Assembly: GCF_002127325.2 (NCBI RefSeq)
Contig: NC_035441.2
Location: 50,658,663 to 50,722,662 of the forward strand
Reading direction: 5' to 3'
Length of the DNA stretch: 64,000 nucleotides
Source: Helianthus annuus
Lineage: Eukaryota; Streptophyta; Magnoliopsida; Asterales; Asteraceae
Of this stretch, positions 1-11,335 are shown one piece after another. The position numbers were made by a program, and so were the translations under genes. Position 1 is the first letter of the stretch, and each line of letters starts with the position of its first letter. The notes below the pieces were generated by a model. That model was not told the origin of the DNA. It ran no database searches and saw only the letters and a list, made by a program, of their open reading frames with translations.

Positions 1-14
1 CTGGAGCTGATAAG

Positions 15-1223
15 ATGTACCAGGATTTGAAATCAAACTACTGGTGGATTGGTTTGAAAAAGTCCGTGGCCGAGTATGTGGCCAAGTGTTTGACTTGTGC
101 GCAAGTCAAGGCTGAGCATCAGAAGCCGTCAGGTTTGCTTCAACAACCTGAAATTCCCAAATGGAAATGGGAAATGGTGACAATGGATTTTATCACCAAG
201 TTGCCGAAGACGAAAAAGGGAAACGATACCATATGGGTCATATTTGACAGACTGACTAAGTCAGCTCATTTTCTACCCATCAAGGAGACGTATAGCTCAG
301 ATATGTTAGCACAATTATACGTCGATAAGATAGTAGCGCTACATGGTATACCTATATCTATTATCTCCGATAGAGATACTAGATATACGTCGCATTTTTG
401 GAAGAGTTTCCAACAGTCGTTGGGCACTCGTTTGAATTTTAGTACGGCTTACCATCCTCAGACTGATGGTCAGAGTGAGCGTACTATTCAAACCTTGGAA
501 GACATGCTTCGTGCATGTGCGATCGACTTAGGTGGTAGTTGGGATAAGCACCTACCACTGATTGAATTCTCCTACAACAATAGCTACCATTCCAGCATAA
601 AGGCTGCGCCTTTTGAGGCCCTATACGGTAGAAAGTGTAGATCGCCCATTTGTTGGGCAGAAGTTGGAGATGTCCAGTTGTCTGGACCAGATATCGTCTT
701 TGAGACGACAGACAAGATCGTTCAGATCCGTGATCGTTTGAAAGCTGCCAGGGATAGGCAGAAAAGTTATGCGGATCCTAAGCGCAAAGATTTTCACTTC
801 GATGTAGGTGAAAAAGTGTTGCTTAAAGTATCACCTTGGAAAGGTGTGATGAGATTTGGAAAGAAAGGCAAGCTAAGCCCGAGATATATAGGACCTTTCG
901 AGATAATCGAACGTGTCGGGGCAGTCGCTTACAAGTTAAACTTGCCTGAAGAGCTTAGTGCCATTCATAATGTGTTTCACATCTGTAATTTGAAGAAGTG
1001 TTTCGCTGACGATTCACTGGTTATACCGCATACAGATATACACATAGACGAAAGTCTAAAGTTTGTTGAAAAACCTTTGTCGATTGAGGATTGACAGGTA
1101 AAGAAGCTTCGAAGGAAGCATGTGCCTATTGTAAAGGTCAAATGGGATGCCCGTAGAGGTCCCGAATACACGTGGGAAGTGGAATCCACGATGCAAGAAA
1201 AATATCCCCATTTGTTTGAATAA
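15..1223 (+). pseudogene. Tekay-1 integrase with chromodomain-type tail, one premature stop
   Basis: This is the C-terminal part of a gypsy polyprotein. It holds the Cys pair of the zinc-binding domain (KCLTC), the catalytic core with MDFI, the DRDTRYTS region and TDGQSERT, and the GPFEI region followed by [11 protein letters not shown]. The frame stops with TGA at 1092-1094 and stays open afterwards to TAA at 1221-1223. That last part contains the tail motif GPEYTW, so the stop is a point mutation, most simply CGA to TGA. The first residues are outside the window, so the start given is only the first Met. The gene is inactive as it stands. Confidence 0.9.
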
Positions 1224-1240
1224 ATCTCGGGGTCGAGATT

Positions 1241-1259
1241 TCTTTTAAGGGGGTGAGGA
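1241..1259 (+). other. Polypurine tract before the Tekay-1 3' LTR
   Basis: A run of T then purines (tcttttaagggggtgagga) lies directly upstream of the LTR start TGTAACACC. The position, 20 bases after the polyprotein stop, fits the plus-strand primer site of a gypsy element. Confidence 0.65.
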
Positions 1260-4200
1260 TGTAACACCTCGAAAAATTCCGTCCAATAATGTCTTGACAC
1301 GTGTCATAAGGTTCCGTTATGTGAAAACATACTTTAGAGGGACTAAAAGTGACAAACGGTGAAAACTATGGAACGTAAGGGTCCAAAGTGTCAACAATGG
1401 ATAAATAGGCCCTATGATAACCCTACATAATGTTTATAACCTTTAACGGATGGTTCATGGATCATACGACGCGGAAATTGCACAAAAGTGAAGTATTGTA
1501 AACTATAGGGGCCAAAAGTGTCAACATGTTCAATTTATACCTCTGAGTGAACTTTTGGCAGACCCGAAGCTTTGTATAGCTAAAATATACTCACTAGAAT
1601 ATGTGGTTAAAATTTCATGAAGTTTCGTCAACGTATGAGAAAGTTATGGCCAAAACCGTACTTAAGGGACTAAAAGCGTCAACGTCGAATTTCAGGGCTT
1701 TTCGGTTGAGCGCAAAGTTATCCGAGGGCATTACCATGTTGGTAAAAGTCCTAAGGTTCTTAGAAACCAAGTTTGGGGGTTTACGGGTCGAGAAAAATAG
1801 CCGAAACATCGCATACAAGCTCAGGGACCATTTCTGCCAAGTTTGAAAGTTGTTTTGCTGAACCAGGGTCAGGCGACCCGCCTGGGAAAGCCCAAGCGGG
1901 CCGCGTGGGTTGCCCAGCGACCAGAAATTCGTATTTGGGTCATTTTGAGTCCGATTTTGGGTTGGATACAGCTCATTTGCACCTCCAATTGCACCAATTA
2001 AGAGCCATGCATGGCTACTACTACAGGAACCTCGAATTTGTACCTTTAAATCAGATTATTGATCATTTTCTTGGACATTTGCAATTGATCAAGAACACAT
2101 TCTCACAAGAGCTCTCAAGAACTCTCAAGGCAAGCTTCCTGGAGACAATCTGAGCAACAAGGCCGACTTCTAGTGTTCATTGAACATCTATAGGACCTTT
2201 GTAAGCCTTCAATTCGTTCTTTAATCCGTTCTTGTGGTGTTTATTGATAAAAGTCAAACTGGGTGTTCATAACCTTTGACTTTCTGATTAAACGGATTTC
2301 TTGCAGTCATTTCTCGAATTGAAACTTGTTATAGATTGGTATTTATGTGGGAAACAAACCCTCAAAAGGGCACTAACTGATTCCCACTACATGCATGCTT
2401 AATGTCGAGTCAAACCTATTTCTAAAAAGTCAACAGAAGCAATTTTTGTGAAAAATGACATGATTAATGATATAGATGACATGCAACCTGATTGATCATT
2501 AAAAATGACTTGTAATACATATAAGAATGTGTTCTAATCATCATCAACTCGACAATCTATAGTATAGCCACGAATCGGAACCGAAAGTCTTGTAAAACGA
2601 TTATTTCGTAGACTATCGATTCGGATTCGTACATGCATGTTCGAGATCTGTATTGGAAAGTATTTTTGACTATTTTTATTTTAGTTAAACTTTCTGGAAT
2701 TTTCTTTGATTGAGTCTATGCTTAGCCTATTCGAATGCATGTTTCCGGTTTATGCATAAAGTTGACTATTTTGCCCTTTTTGATTTAAAACGGGATTTTT
2801 GGAAAAGTGAAAGGATAGAAATCTGTATTTTTAATATATGAACTTGCACCGAAAATTTCGGATCAGTTGGTGGTCCAGATTGTGAGTTATGGCCATTAGC
2901 GTAAAACTATATTATAAATTTACATAAACGGTCCTTTTTGCGTAGAACCCGTTTCTGGCCACGTTTTGGTACAAAACTTTTTACCAACTGATGTATTATA
3001 ATATTCTGGGACTTTTGATGGTTTTTAATTAATTTTTGGCTGAACGGATCCTAGATCACCTAGTCATTTCGGCTTATGTCGGTTTTGACCGTTTTAGCCA
3101 TAAAATGAGTTTTACACATCCTTTTGACCCGAAACCTTTTTCTACTGATTTTATATGATGAATAAATTATTTTAAGTATTCTGGAAATATAAAAATCTCA
3201 GATTTATTGTGAAAACCCGAAAACGCCCTTAAATCGTATTTTTAGCGTTTTAACGCATAGTAAAGCGTTATACTTGTTTTAAACATATAGGACCTATACC
3301 TACTGATGTGTTTAGCTTATTTTCATATAAAAACAGTAAGTATAAGTATATGAACTCAGATTTCCAGTTTTGGCATTTTTAGCCCTTGTGAAATTACTAA
3401 ATTGCCCCTACGGTGCATAGTTTGGTTTTAAATGATAAATTTGATATATGGGTCATACCCTACTGATATAATATGTTATATTAAGTATATTTACTGTATG
3501 AACTAGACCCGAAACTCAGATTGCTAATTTTACCCTTTTATTATCCTTTAAATGACCAAAATGCCCTTCTAAGGCATAAATTGAGTTTAAAATTATCCCG
3601 GGCAATATAGAACATAACTTACTGATATAATATCATATTTTAAGCATATTAATCCAGGGAACTTGCATTTGAATCTTTTGGCTACCCGTATCGCCCTTTT
3701 CGCGTTCGGTTCGGTTTACGTAACTAGTTTGCGTAAATTGACCGAAACGGGTCAAACGATATCATTTTTATTTCAAAATCCAGAATGTATTTAGTATACC
3801 CATATTATACAAGTATTCAAACTTGTCGGGTCTAAATCACATTCTATCCGGTCTTTCGCTTAATCGTGCGTAAACCGTATCATTCCTAAAACTAACCGGT
3901 CAAAGCTTAAGCTTAAATAAAAGGCCGTTAGGAATCTAATAGGTTAATTATAAACCTTTGTTCCAGATTAGGGAGCCCAGTAAAAGCTACCGCTCTTAGC
4001 ATTTGTGACTTATACTTACTCAAGTAAATACATTTTGACTTATTTTCCCTATACGGGCTTGGGGTACGGTATTTAAAATACCGCTTGATCGGGCGCACAA
4101 GTCCTGCGCCCTATGGGTGTACAGTCTTGAATAGCTTGTGTGATTTCGTTTAAACAGTCTTGTCTTACTTAAAGGCTTTGGGGGGTTATTGACCATGTCC

Positions 4201-5067
4201 CGGATATCCTTGGCATTATCTTACGAGATGGCCACGACCAGAGCACGGGGTGTAGGCGTACACTCGTCGTGTATAACTCTTTAACGTGGTGTGTCAATTA
4301 AATCTCTAGCCCGGACAGTAGATCCCGGGCCACCAGAGATATAAGTGCATGTAAATCGTTCACAAGATTATAATATATAATTATCCCAAGTTAATAAAAT
4401 ATTTATGCCTTGTGCATTTAAATAAATTTTCAATCATTTTCAAAATGAGTCAGTCGATTTGTATTTACCAGTGTAAACTGACGTATTTTTCCCAAAAGAT
4501 TAAGTGCAGGTACTATACGGAAATAGGCTGGCTGTTTCCTAGAGAGCGTCCACAATAGTCTCGCAAACTCGGACGACAATTATCTGTTGAACTATTTATT
4601 TCTATTTTTATTTTGATCCGCCTGTGGATCCATTTCAACTACTGTGATATTCATTATTACACTTTATTTAAAAGTTGAAATGTTTCTATTCTGCTTCCGC
4701 TGTGCATTATTATATTGTGTTGATTGTCTATGACGATGCCAACTACGTCACTGTACCCCACACCGGGCCCACCGGTGACACGTGGAAATCGGGGTGTGAC
4801 AGGTACTGAGCATTCGGCTCATTCCGTAAAACTTTTTGTATATAACAGGTCCACAGGTTACTTTGGGAGGGGAAAAGAGAGAAGAATAAAGCCTAGGAAT
4901 AAATCTGAAGATGTTAGTTAATTAAGACGAATATCTCCGCTTGTATATTAATCTTAATTTTAATAGTCGTGTGGTTGTATCCTTATCAAATAAATAAATG
5001 GAATTATGACTTTTGTTTATGTTACCGTTATTGTGACACGTCAGCCCTTCCGGGTTGGGGTGTTACA
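1260..5067 (+). repeat. Tekay-1 3' LTR (about 3.8 kb)
   Basis: It begins TGTAACACC at 1260 and ends GGTGTTACA at 5059-5067, a perfect 9-bp terminal inverted repeat with TG...CA ends. It follows the polypurine tract. No convincing protein is encoded; the short ORFs in it have no recognisable domain. The middle third has an internal repeat with a period near 158 bp (separate entry). Confidence 0.75.
2830..3860. repeat. Degenerate ~158-bp tandem repeat inside the LTR
   Basis: The word ACTGAT, followed by an AT-rich block and then a stretch like AAGTATTCTGG and AACTTG, recurs at 2987, 3144, 3302, 3462 and 3621, at intervals of 157, 158, 160 and 159 bp. Weaker copies appear near 2830 and 3780. 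Units are strongly diverged, so the repeat is older than the insertion. Confidence 0.7.
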
Positions 5068-5453
5068 ATACAAGTGTGAGTAGCCCTATTTTAGGTAAAT
5101 AGACTAACTATCAGCTCATTACCCCTTTAGGAATAAAAGTAAATCTAGCCTAAATTATCGCCCTTAAATCATGCTGAGTTTCCATATCCTCTACAACGTT
5201 CATCTCTGATTAAGCATATGCCAAAGTTGTAAAGACGAGTCCCTTGATTACGTTGCTAAGAGCGGATCCTGCTAGACATTCCTGCAAGATAACATTAAAT
5301 CCAATGAAAACAACTGTTAGCATGAGGATCCCTATGATGGTCCGTGATCCTGATCCTGGAACTCTTCTGAGGATCACTATCTGCCAAAGAAATAAGGATC
5401 ACTGATTAGGATCACATGTAAGGATCATATGTCATAAAAATCCAGCCCTAACA
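5068..5453 (-). repeat. Tat-F LTR remnant (5' LTR edge, minus strand)
   Basis: The sequence aligns with the right half of the Tat-C LTR (for example gaggatcactatctg and the end gccctaaca). It is cut on the left by the Tekay-1 LTR. At 5453 it ends with TAACA and is followed directly by gag-protease sequence, with no polypurine tract between. It is therefore an outer edge, that is, the 5' LTR of another minus-strand Tat element lying mostly outside the window. Confidence 0.75.
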
Positions 5454-7488
5454 GTTTCCTTAGCATGTCTTTTGGCTGCTGAAAAGGAAGTACCACAAAT
5501 GTCTGATCCTCCGGATATAGAGTTTATGACTTGTGCATCTGTTGGGGGAGCAGGAGCTTTTTCCGGGATCCTTTCAGGATCCTAGGTTCTTGACTTCTTT
5601 CGTCCCAAAAGTTCCTTTAAGTGCCCCTTGCTCAACAAGTAACCAATTTTATTCCTTAGTGCAATGCACTCTTCGGTGAGAAGCTCAAAATCCTCGTGAT
5701 ATACACACCATTTTGATTTGTCTTTCGTAGCAGCTGGTTTATCATTTTTTCTTGGCCACCTAGCTTTCTCACCTAAATTCTGCATTGCATGAATCAGTTC
5801 ATTGTTATCAACAGAAAAACAGTATTCAGAGATTGGAGGATAATCCTCATCATCCTCTTCTTGTTCTACTGCATGCACATTCAGAGATTGGAGGATCCTT
5901 GCTTTTCCTGTTTCGAGGATCCTGCTAGCCTCTCCTGGATCCTTTTGTCATCCTATAATCAGATGAACCTAAGGGCCCTGGTTCTTACTTCATCAAGATT
6001 CCTGCATGGTGTCATAACAAGATCATCATAGAATAATGAATCCCTAAGTAAACCCATTTTAAAGGCCTCTACAGCCGTAGCTATATCCAGGTTAGGGATA
6101 TCTAAGGATTCTTTACTAAACTTAGTGATGTAATCTCTAAGTGATTCATTTTGACCTTGTGTTACCCTATATAAATCACTAGTTAAGCGTTCAAATTTTT
6201 TACTACAAGAAAATTGATTATTAAACAGGTTAACTAGATTAGAAAATGAAGTAATAGAATAAGGGGGAAGACTTAGCAGCCATTTAAGAGCTGATCCTGT
6301 AAGTGTGGATCTGAAACCCTTGCATAAGCATGCTTCTTTTAACCTCTCAGGGATGGGGTTGATCTCCATCCTTTCTCTGTATTGAGCCACGTGTTCTTCA
6401 GGATCTGTTGAGCCATCATATAACTTCATGGTTGGTATCTGGAACCTTTTGGGTATCTCAGCATCCCAAATAGGTGATGCAAAACAAGATATCTTATGGC
6501 TCCCATCTGCAATTTCAGGAATGGGCTTAACCACCCCTGGAACACTGGATATCATATCCTTAAGCTTTTGTAACTCCCTAGCCATAGCTTGGTTGATACT
6601 TGTATCCTGTATAAGGCCATGGTTAGTGGTATAAGAATTATTGAAAGTTTTACCTCCCGGTGGATTCAAGTTCGGAATCCCAGATGTGAATCTGTATTGT
6701 CGAGATTCTGGTATAATTGAAGGACAAGGAGAAGCAATGGTTTGCATTGGGATGAAGTCTCCTTGATGGACATCTGAACCTCCAAGCTGCAAGCTTCTTA
6801 AGGATCCTTGATCCTGAGAAACATTGGATCCTTGATGCACTGTGAATGGGGGTATTGGAGGATAATCCATGGATCCAAAAACCTGGGAGGATCCTTGAGT
6901 TTGAAAGGAGGATCCTTGAACCTGAGAGGATCCTTGAACCTGAGAGGATCCTTAAACCTGAGAGGATCCTTGAACCTGCTGCGTCCCCATGTATCCTCCT
7001 GAGCTAGCGAAGGATCCTTGATGCTGAGAGAAGGATCCTGCTGGTTGAAAATTGGATCCTAGGGCCTGAGACGTTGCTGAGGATCCGTATTGCATTCCTC
7101 TTGTTCCACCCAAGTATTGGACATCTGGAGCAGCAGAATGCTGGGAGGTTATGACCGGAGTGTCGAAATTCAAAGATCTAGGCATCAATGGGGAATGATC
7201 CTCTGCTGATCTCTTCTGTTTCTTGATATCTCCAATTTCTCTGAGAATCTTTTCATTAGTCTTATCCTGCTGCTGTATGTGATCCTTCATCTTCAAAATT
7301 AAAGTAAAGAGGTCACTAGTAGTAGGAGTATAAGATGCAGAAGAAGTTGGAGGTTTTGAGAAAATAGGAGTCGGTCTCTTTTCAGCATTCTTCTGGGATC
7401 CAGAAGGTGGTGTAGACAAAGGTGGAACGCCCTGGGATGAATCGATTGCTGGCATTGCACTTGAAGTGGCTTTTCCTTGAGAAGCCAT
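5454..7488 (-). pseudogene. Tat-A gag and start of protease region, broken
   Basis: The ATG is at 7488. The N-terminal part is Ser/Gln/Pro-rich with short QVQGSS repeats and stops at 6952. The same frame reopens (6870-5959) with the capsid-like gag domain typical of Tat elements (KLYDGSTDPEEH, KWLLSLPP, NLFNNQFSCSKKFERL). Two more in-frame stops follow RFI near 5950 (TGA and TAG). Then come the nucleocapsid (5878-5582), where the CHHC-type knuckle reads CVYHEDFELLTEEC and has lost its second His, and the linker GGSDICGT near 5500. Three stops make it non-functional. Confidence 0.85.
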
Positions 7489-7553
7489 GCGGTTGAAGGT
7501 GATGAACTGAAATGAATGAAACGAGCAAAATTTTCAGAATTGAAGCACCAATT

Positions 7554-7571
7554 GCCCCACGGTGGGCACCA
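7554..7571 (-). other. Tat-A primer binding site (tRNA-Lys type)
   Basis: On the minus strand this reads TGGTGCCCACCGTGGGGC, three bases inside the LTR. From memory the 3' end of plant tRNA-Lys(CUU) is CCCCACGGTGGGCGCCA, which pairs with all but one position. The Tat-C copy (39540-39557) has a different single mismatch, so the family consensus is a perfect match. Confidence 0.75.
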
Positions 7572-7574
7572 AAT

Positions 7575-8266
7575 TGTTTTGGTCAAAAATCAAGCTAAGA
7601 TAATGCAACCAAATCTTTAGATGTGAGGTGTGATGCTTGAATCAATGAACAATGCTAAGGATAACAATCAAATATACGAGGAAAAAGCCCTTGATCAAGA
7701 GTTGATCTCCGGCATAAAAAACCTCGGGTGATGGAAACTACCGATCACCAACTCAGATTATACAGAAAATGTATTACAACTTTGGATGATAGTGAGCTTG
7801 TTACAAGGATCACTAGAGTGAAATGTGCAAAAAAGTGTGCAATCACCGAGCAAACAGTCGAGAGCTGATGAGAGCAGTTACGAGTGTGTGTGTTTAGCCA
7901 AAATTAGCCAAGTGTTCTAATCTAGCTCGCTATCCCCTTATAAATTTGGAAAATATCTAAGCTAACTAACTATCTGCATTTCATGCAAGTCTTCCACGAC
8001 CTCCATAACGTCCATATTAGTCAAGCACGTGTGGAATAAATAGGGAATATGCTTCAGGAATATCGCCAAGACCAAGTCCAAGCACGTACTCCTGCAAAAC
8101 AACTTCATATTTAAAGCAGATAATCGTTAGTGTAAGGATCACTATGATGATCCTGGATCCTGATCCTACAATACTCTTTGAGGATCACTAATTCAAACAG
8201 AATTGAGGATCCCTAAGCCCGACAGTAATTGAGGATCACTGATCTTTGGAGAATCCTCCCCTAAAA
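7575..8266 (-). repeat. Tat-A 5' LTR (about 692 bp)
   Basis: It aligns along its length with the 717-bp Tat-C LTRs. On the plus strand it starts TGTTTTGG and ends cctcccctaaaa, where Tat-C ends cctcccctaaca, so the terminal dinucleotide has mutated. A TATA-like box (minus strand TTTATAAGG, 7936-7944) is a likely core promoter. The primer site is on the left and Tat-D antisense-gene sequence on the right. Confidence 0.8.
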
Positions 8267-9699
8267 TCTCGTCATTGCCCTGACTTGTGTATTGAAGACC
8301 TTCCCATAGCATATAGATTGAGATCTCATGGCAATAGCCGTTTTCTCTTGTTCTCCACTTCCAAAAATCCTCTAATCCTTAAAGCCACCAAGAACGAAGA
8401 TCAGTGGCAATGAAAGTTCTTTTTCGTAAAAAGAGACTCCATCGACGGGGGTTTTGATCTGCCAGTTAGATGGCTAACCAAGGGTAGGATTTAGGGTTTT
8501 AGGAATATCCCCAAATATATCCTTAACTGTATTCTGATTGATATCCTAATATTTGTGCAGCGAATTTCAAAGACCTAGCATCCCCAAGTGCAGAATCACA
8601 ACCGAGGATCAAAGAGATTTACCGACTTCCTGGCGCTGAAAGAACTTTCTCCCTGTCTCTCACAAACTTAAGTCAGAAATCTAGTTCAGAAATGTCTAGT
8701 AAGTATACGTGAGTAAATTGACTATAGAATATAAATGAGATGAATTAAACACTTCTCCCTTGACACAGTGCCGGTCATCAACCTTGAAGGCTTCCAACTC
8801 GATGAGTTGGATAGTTATTACAGCCTTGCACCCATCAAACAAGAGATCAATCCAAAGCCAGCTGATACTCCAAAGCCCAGCAGCTCAAAGACTACTACCG
8901 CTCCCAAAGCTCCTCCAAGATTCAGGACCCGGCCTCCAGCTCCCGAAAGAGGAAGGAAGCAGATCATCCTACTACTCCCTATGTATTCCCATTTGAAAAT
9001 CATGGGTTCACGGATTCCAACAAATTCATGACAGGTTTCCTTAACCAGATTAGTATCCTGACCTATATCCTTCACCATATGCTAATTACAAATGTTAATT
9101 TAGGTTGATACCTGTTTCCTTACCTTGCAGGGCCTTGAACGCCTGGTATTCCTCTATGAGGACGCATGTGGCTTGAACGTCATGTTAGAGAGAAAACTGA
9201 AGAAGGCTGAGGCTACCATCGCAGATCAAGCAGCAATCGCCACCGCCAAATCGGAACACTATGAAGCCAAGTACAAGGCCATGACTCAAGACCACCAGTC
9301 TACCATCCAGAAGATCACCCAAGAGGCTCAAGCTAAGTCCGACACAGCCCAGGTTCAACATGAGCAAGATATGGCTTCGTACCGGGAGAGCCTTAAGAAT
9401 TCAGTTATTATCTCCCTCCTCCAGGCCAGACTGAAAATGTTTTACGAGGCTAGGGCTTTGGGCGTTGAATGCCCTTCATGGAATATCAAAGCCTGGGAGA
9501 TGAAATTGAAGGATCTTGGTGGCAACCCTGTGGAGCCCCCCTCAAAACCTGCTGTAGAGGAACCTGCTAAGGTGACCGAGAAGGTAGATGATGTGGTGCT
9601 ATAAAGGATGCTGGTGGTGATGCTTCTGATGAGGCTGGGATGAATGCTGGAGAGGATGCTCCTGGAGAGGACACGATGGAAGAGGGAGCTGCCCCCTAA
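8267..9699 (+). pseudogene. Tat-D antisense gene (plant gypsy-type 'transposon protein' family), 5'-truncated
   Basis: This runs opposite to gag-pol. The first 200 bp encode the end of the conserved domain (AYRLRSHGNSRFL, then FFFVKRDS and WLTKGR), interrupted by one stop. Two introns are clear: GTAGGATTTAG...GTGCAG (8484-8560) and GTAAGTATAC...ACACAG (8699-8768). A Pro/Ser/Lys-rich exon (8769-9000) follows, then after an acceptor at 9130 a coiled-coil exon rich in Ala, Glu and Lys (9131-9604). The acidic C-terminus (to TAA 9697-9699) is in a shifted frame. I recall the domain as Pfam PF04195; its function is unknown. The N-terminal half is missing because Tat-A inserted here. Confidence 0.75.
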
Positions 9700-9835
9700 G
9701 CGCAGCAATGTGGGGGATGATGGATGTATGTGCCAAGGCCGGAGCCCACTTTTTTAGAATTGGTTGTTGTGGTTCGTTTAAACAATTTACATTTCCTGTC
9801 TTTGAACAATTTATATTTCCTGCATTAGAACAATA

Positions 9836-9889
9836 TGATGACCAAAGGTGGATGGGTCCTGGGTTTCAGGATGAAGCCCTTGGTCATCA
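9836..9889 (+). other. Tat-D hairpin H1 (constant-loop family)
   Basis: Perfect 10-bp arms, TGATGACCAA (9836-9845) and TTGGTCATCA (9880-9889), enclose the shared loop text GGTGGATGGG...GATGAAGCC. An inner stem TCCTG/CAGGA closes a small GTTT-containing loop. It lies about 140 bp after the coding end of the antisense gene. Confidence 0.8.
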
Positions 9890-9914
9890 GTTAGTATAAT
9901 TTGTTTTGAATGAT

Positions 9915-9968
9915 GCAACGGTTGGAGGCGGATGGGTCTTGTTTTGAGATGAAACCTTTAACCGTTGC
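9915..9968 (+). other. Tat-D hairpin H2 (constant-loop family)
   Basis: The arms GCAACGGTTGGAGG (9915-9928) and CCTTTAACCGTTGC (9955-9968) form 14 pairs, two of them G-U on the plus strand. The loop again reads GGATGGG...GATGAAA, with an inner stem TCTT/GAGA. The arm sequence is unrelated to H1 and H3. Confidence 0.8.
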
Positions 9969-9989
9969 GTAAATATGGTAAAAACTAAC

Positions 9990-10037
9990 TGTGCTTTTGG
10001 TGGATGGGCCTCAGTTTGAGGTGAAACCAAAAGCACA
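9990..10037 (+). other. Tat-D hairpin H3 (constant-loop family)
   Basis: Perfect 12-bp arms, TGTGCTTTTGGT (9990-10001) and ACCAAAAGCACA (10026-10037), surround GGATGGG...GGTGAA, with an inner stem CCTCA/TGAGG. Confidence 0.8.
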
Positions 10038-11335
10038 ACTTTTGTTATGTTAATAATATCACCGTGTTTAGACTTATTTGTTGTCTCCTTTTAAATTTTT
10101 ACCATGCATTACTTAGTTTAGATTTTAGCTTTGTAAAATTGGTGTAATCATTTCTGTGAAGATATCTTGATCAATATACTCAGTGATATCCTACGCAGAC
10201 TTTTGTAAAATAGGACTTCTCAATATCTAAACAATTCAGACAAAGTTTCTCAAAATAGTTTATTTTTCTAAATCTCAACTAATTTAAATAAAGTTTTCAA
10301 AGTAAAAAGTTAATTTACTTAGAATTTATAAACAAATCTAATTCTGATTTTTAAATCCAAGTATCGTATCCCAAATGTTCCAACCAAATATCCTGAATCA
10401 TATCTCGAGAATTTATTTTGAGAATTTATCCTAAAGATATATCCTGATCAGGATACTTAAACTTTAAACATGGTTTCAAATGTTCAAACAAGTCATGTAA
10501 GATTCGCAAAGGAAAGATCATACCAGGAATATGGTGTAACCCTAGTACCGAACTTCAATCCTTCTTGCAACTCCTTCCACTAAGATGTCCCCAGTCTTAG
10601 TATACTAGGTTCAAATTTGATTCTTTGAGCCTTACATAGTCGTCTTAGGAGGAATGTCCCCTGTACATGAACACTTAGAAAATTTTTGAATATCAGTTCC
10701 AACTGTTTAGACAATTCTTGTGTTACAGGGATAAGACCCAAAAATATACTAGAGATAAATCCTTAGTATCTTGGGGAAAATCCCATAGGTATCCTGGGGA
10801 AAATCCCAAATTTTCATGCGCTACAAGCGGGGGTGTATAAACTCCAAGACTTAGAAAGGTGATAACCTTTAAACCTTAGAAAGTGTGAAAATACCCTTTC
10901 GTGAGAGAGGGTGATCAATCCTCATATACCTTTAGGATTCAGGATATAGCCAACAGTAACGAAATTGTCAGCCACTTTTACATGAACTGGTCCCACTACC
11001 TTGAACTATTCCCAAATAACTTGCGTTCCAGGCGGGGTGTTTAAACCCAACTCGGAAGAAAGGTGAATACCTTTAAATCTGTGAAGGGATCAGGATCCCT
11101 TAAACGTGAGAGAGGAGGCCAATCCTCTAATCTTTCGAAGTATCCTGAATGTATATCCCGGAGCTATATCCCGAAGCATATATTGCAAAACATCAGTAAA
11201 CTAAGGTGGGTGTTAGCCTGGCTAACACCCCTCCGATGCTTAAGTTAGTAATGGGTTCAAAACAATAAATAATATCAAAATTTAATAAAAGAGATAGAAT
11301 CCATACCATCCTGACTTAGAATTTAAATTCCGTAC
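10038..11335 (-). other. Tat-D noncoding spacer between integrase and antisense gene
   Basis: No credible ORF. It matches the Tat-B spacer at 40418-41350. It contains two copies, about 200 bp apart, of a module holding a gcg(c/t)tacaagcgggg-like core (near 10816 and 11021) next to text like aaccttt and gtgagagaggg. Tat-B carries the same pair near 40710 and 40915, and Tat-C one copy near 33372, so it is an old duplication. Words AGGATA and ATCCTG are frequent. Confidence 0.6.

Larger units (their letters stand above)
1..5067 (+). mobile_element. Tekay-1, 3' part of a Ty3/gypsy chromovirus
   Basis: The window opens inside the integrase of a plus-strand Tekay-type chromovirus and runs through its complete 3' LTR. 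Gag, protease, RT and the 5' LTR lie outside the window. The lineage call rests on the integrase and C-terminal tail, which closely resemble Tekay-2 at 47235-48599. The right edge (5067) abuts sequence homologous to the middle of a Tat LTR, so Tekay-1 inserted into that LTR. The target duplication cannot be checked because the left end is not visible. Confidence 0.85.
5454..8266 (-). mobile_element. Tat-A, minus-strand Tat element: 5' LTR, PBS, gag, start of protease region
   Basis: Reading leftwards: LTR 8266-7575, primer site 7571-7554, gag from 7488, then the start of the protease region, cut at 5454 by the Tat-F LTR. The right LTR edge lies within the antisense gene of Tat-D, so Tat-A inserted there. 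The remainder would lie left of Tat-F, outside the window. It belongs to the same subfamily as Tat-C, sharing the gag repeats and GGATC-rich text. Confidence 0.8.

Noticed and set aside
1601..2153. Small ORFs (81 and 126 codons) in the Tekay-1 LTR
   Set aside because: Different frames, no domain, inside the LTR.
4793..4801. Tekay-1 LTR ending at GGTGTGACA (4801)
   Set aside because: The end at 5067 (GGTGTTACA) is the exact inverse of the LTR start TGTAACACC and is where Tat sequence begins.
7575..8266. Tandem LTR-internal-LTR array from unequal recombination (one LTR shared by Tat-A and Tat-D)
   Set aside because: The right edge joins exon 1 of the Tat-D antisense gene, not a polypurine tract. 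Simple insertion of Tat-A into Tat-D explains everything.
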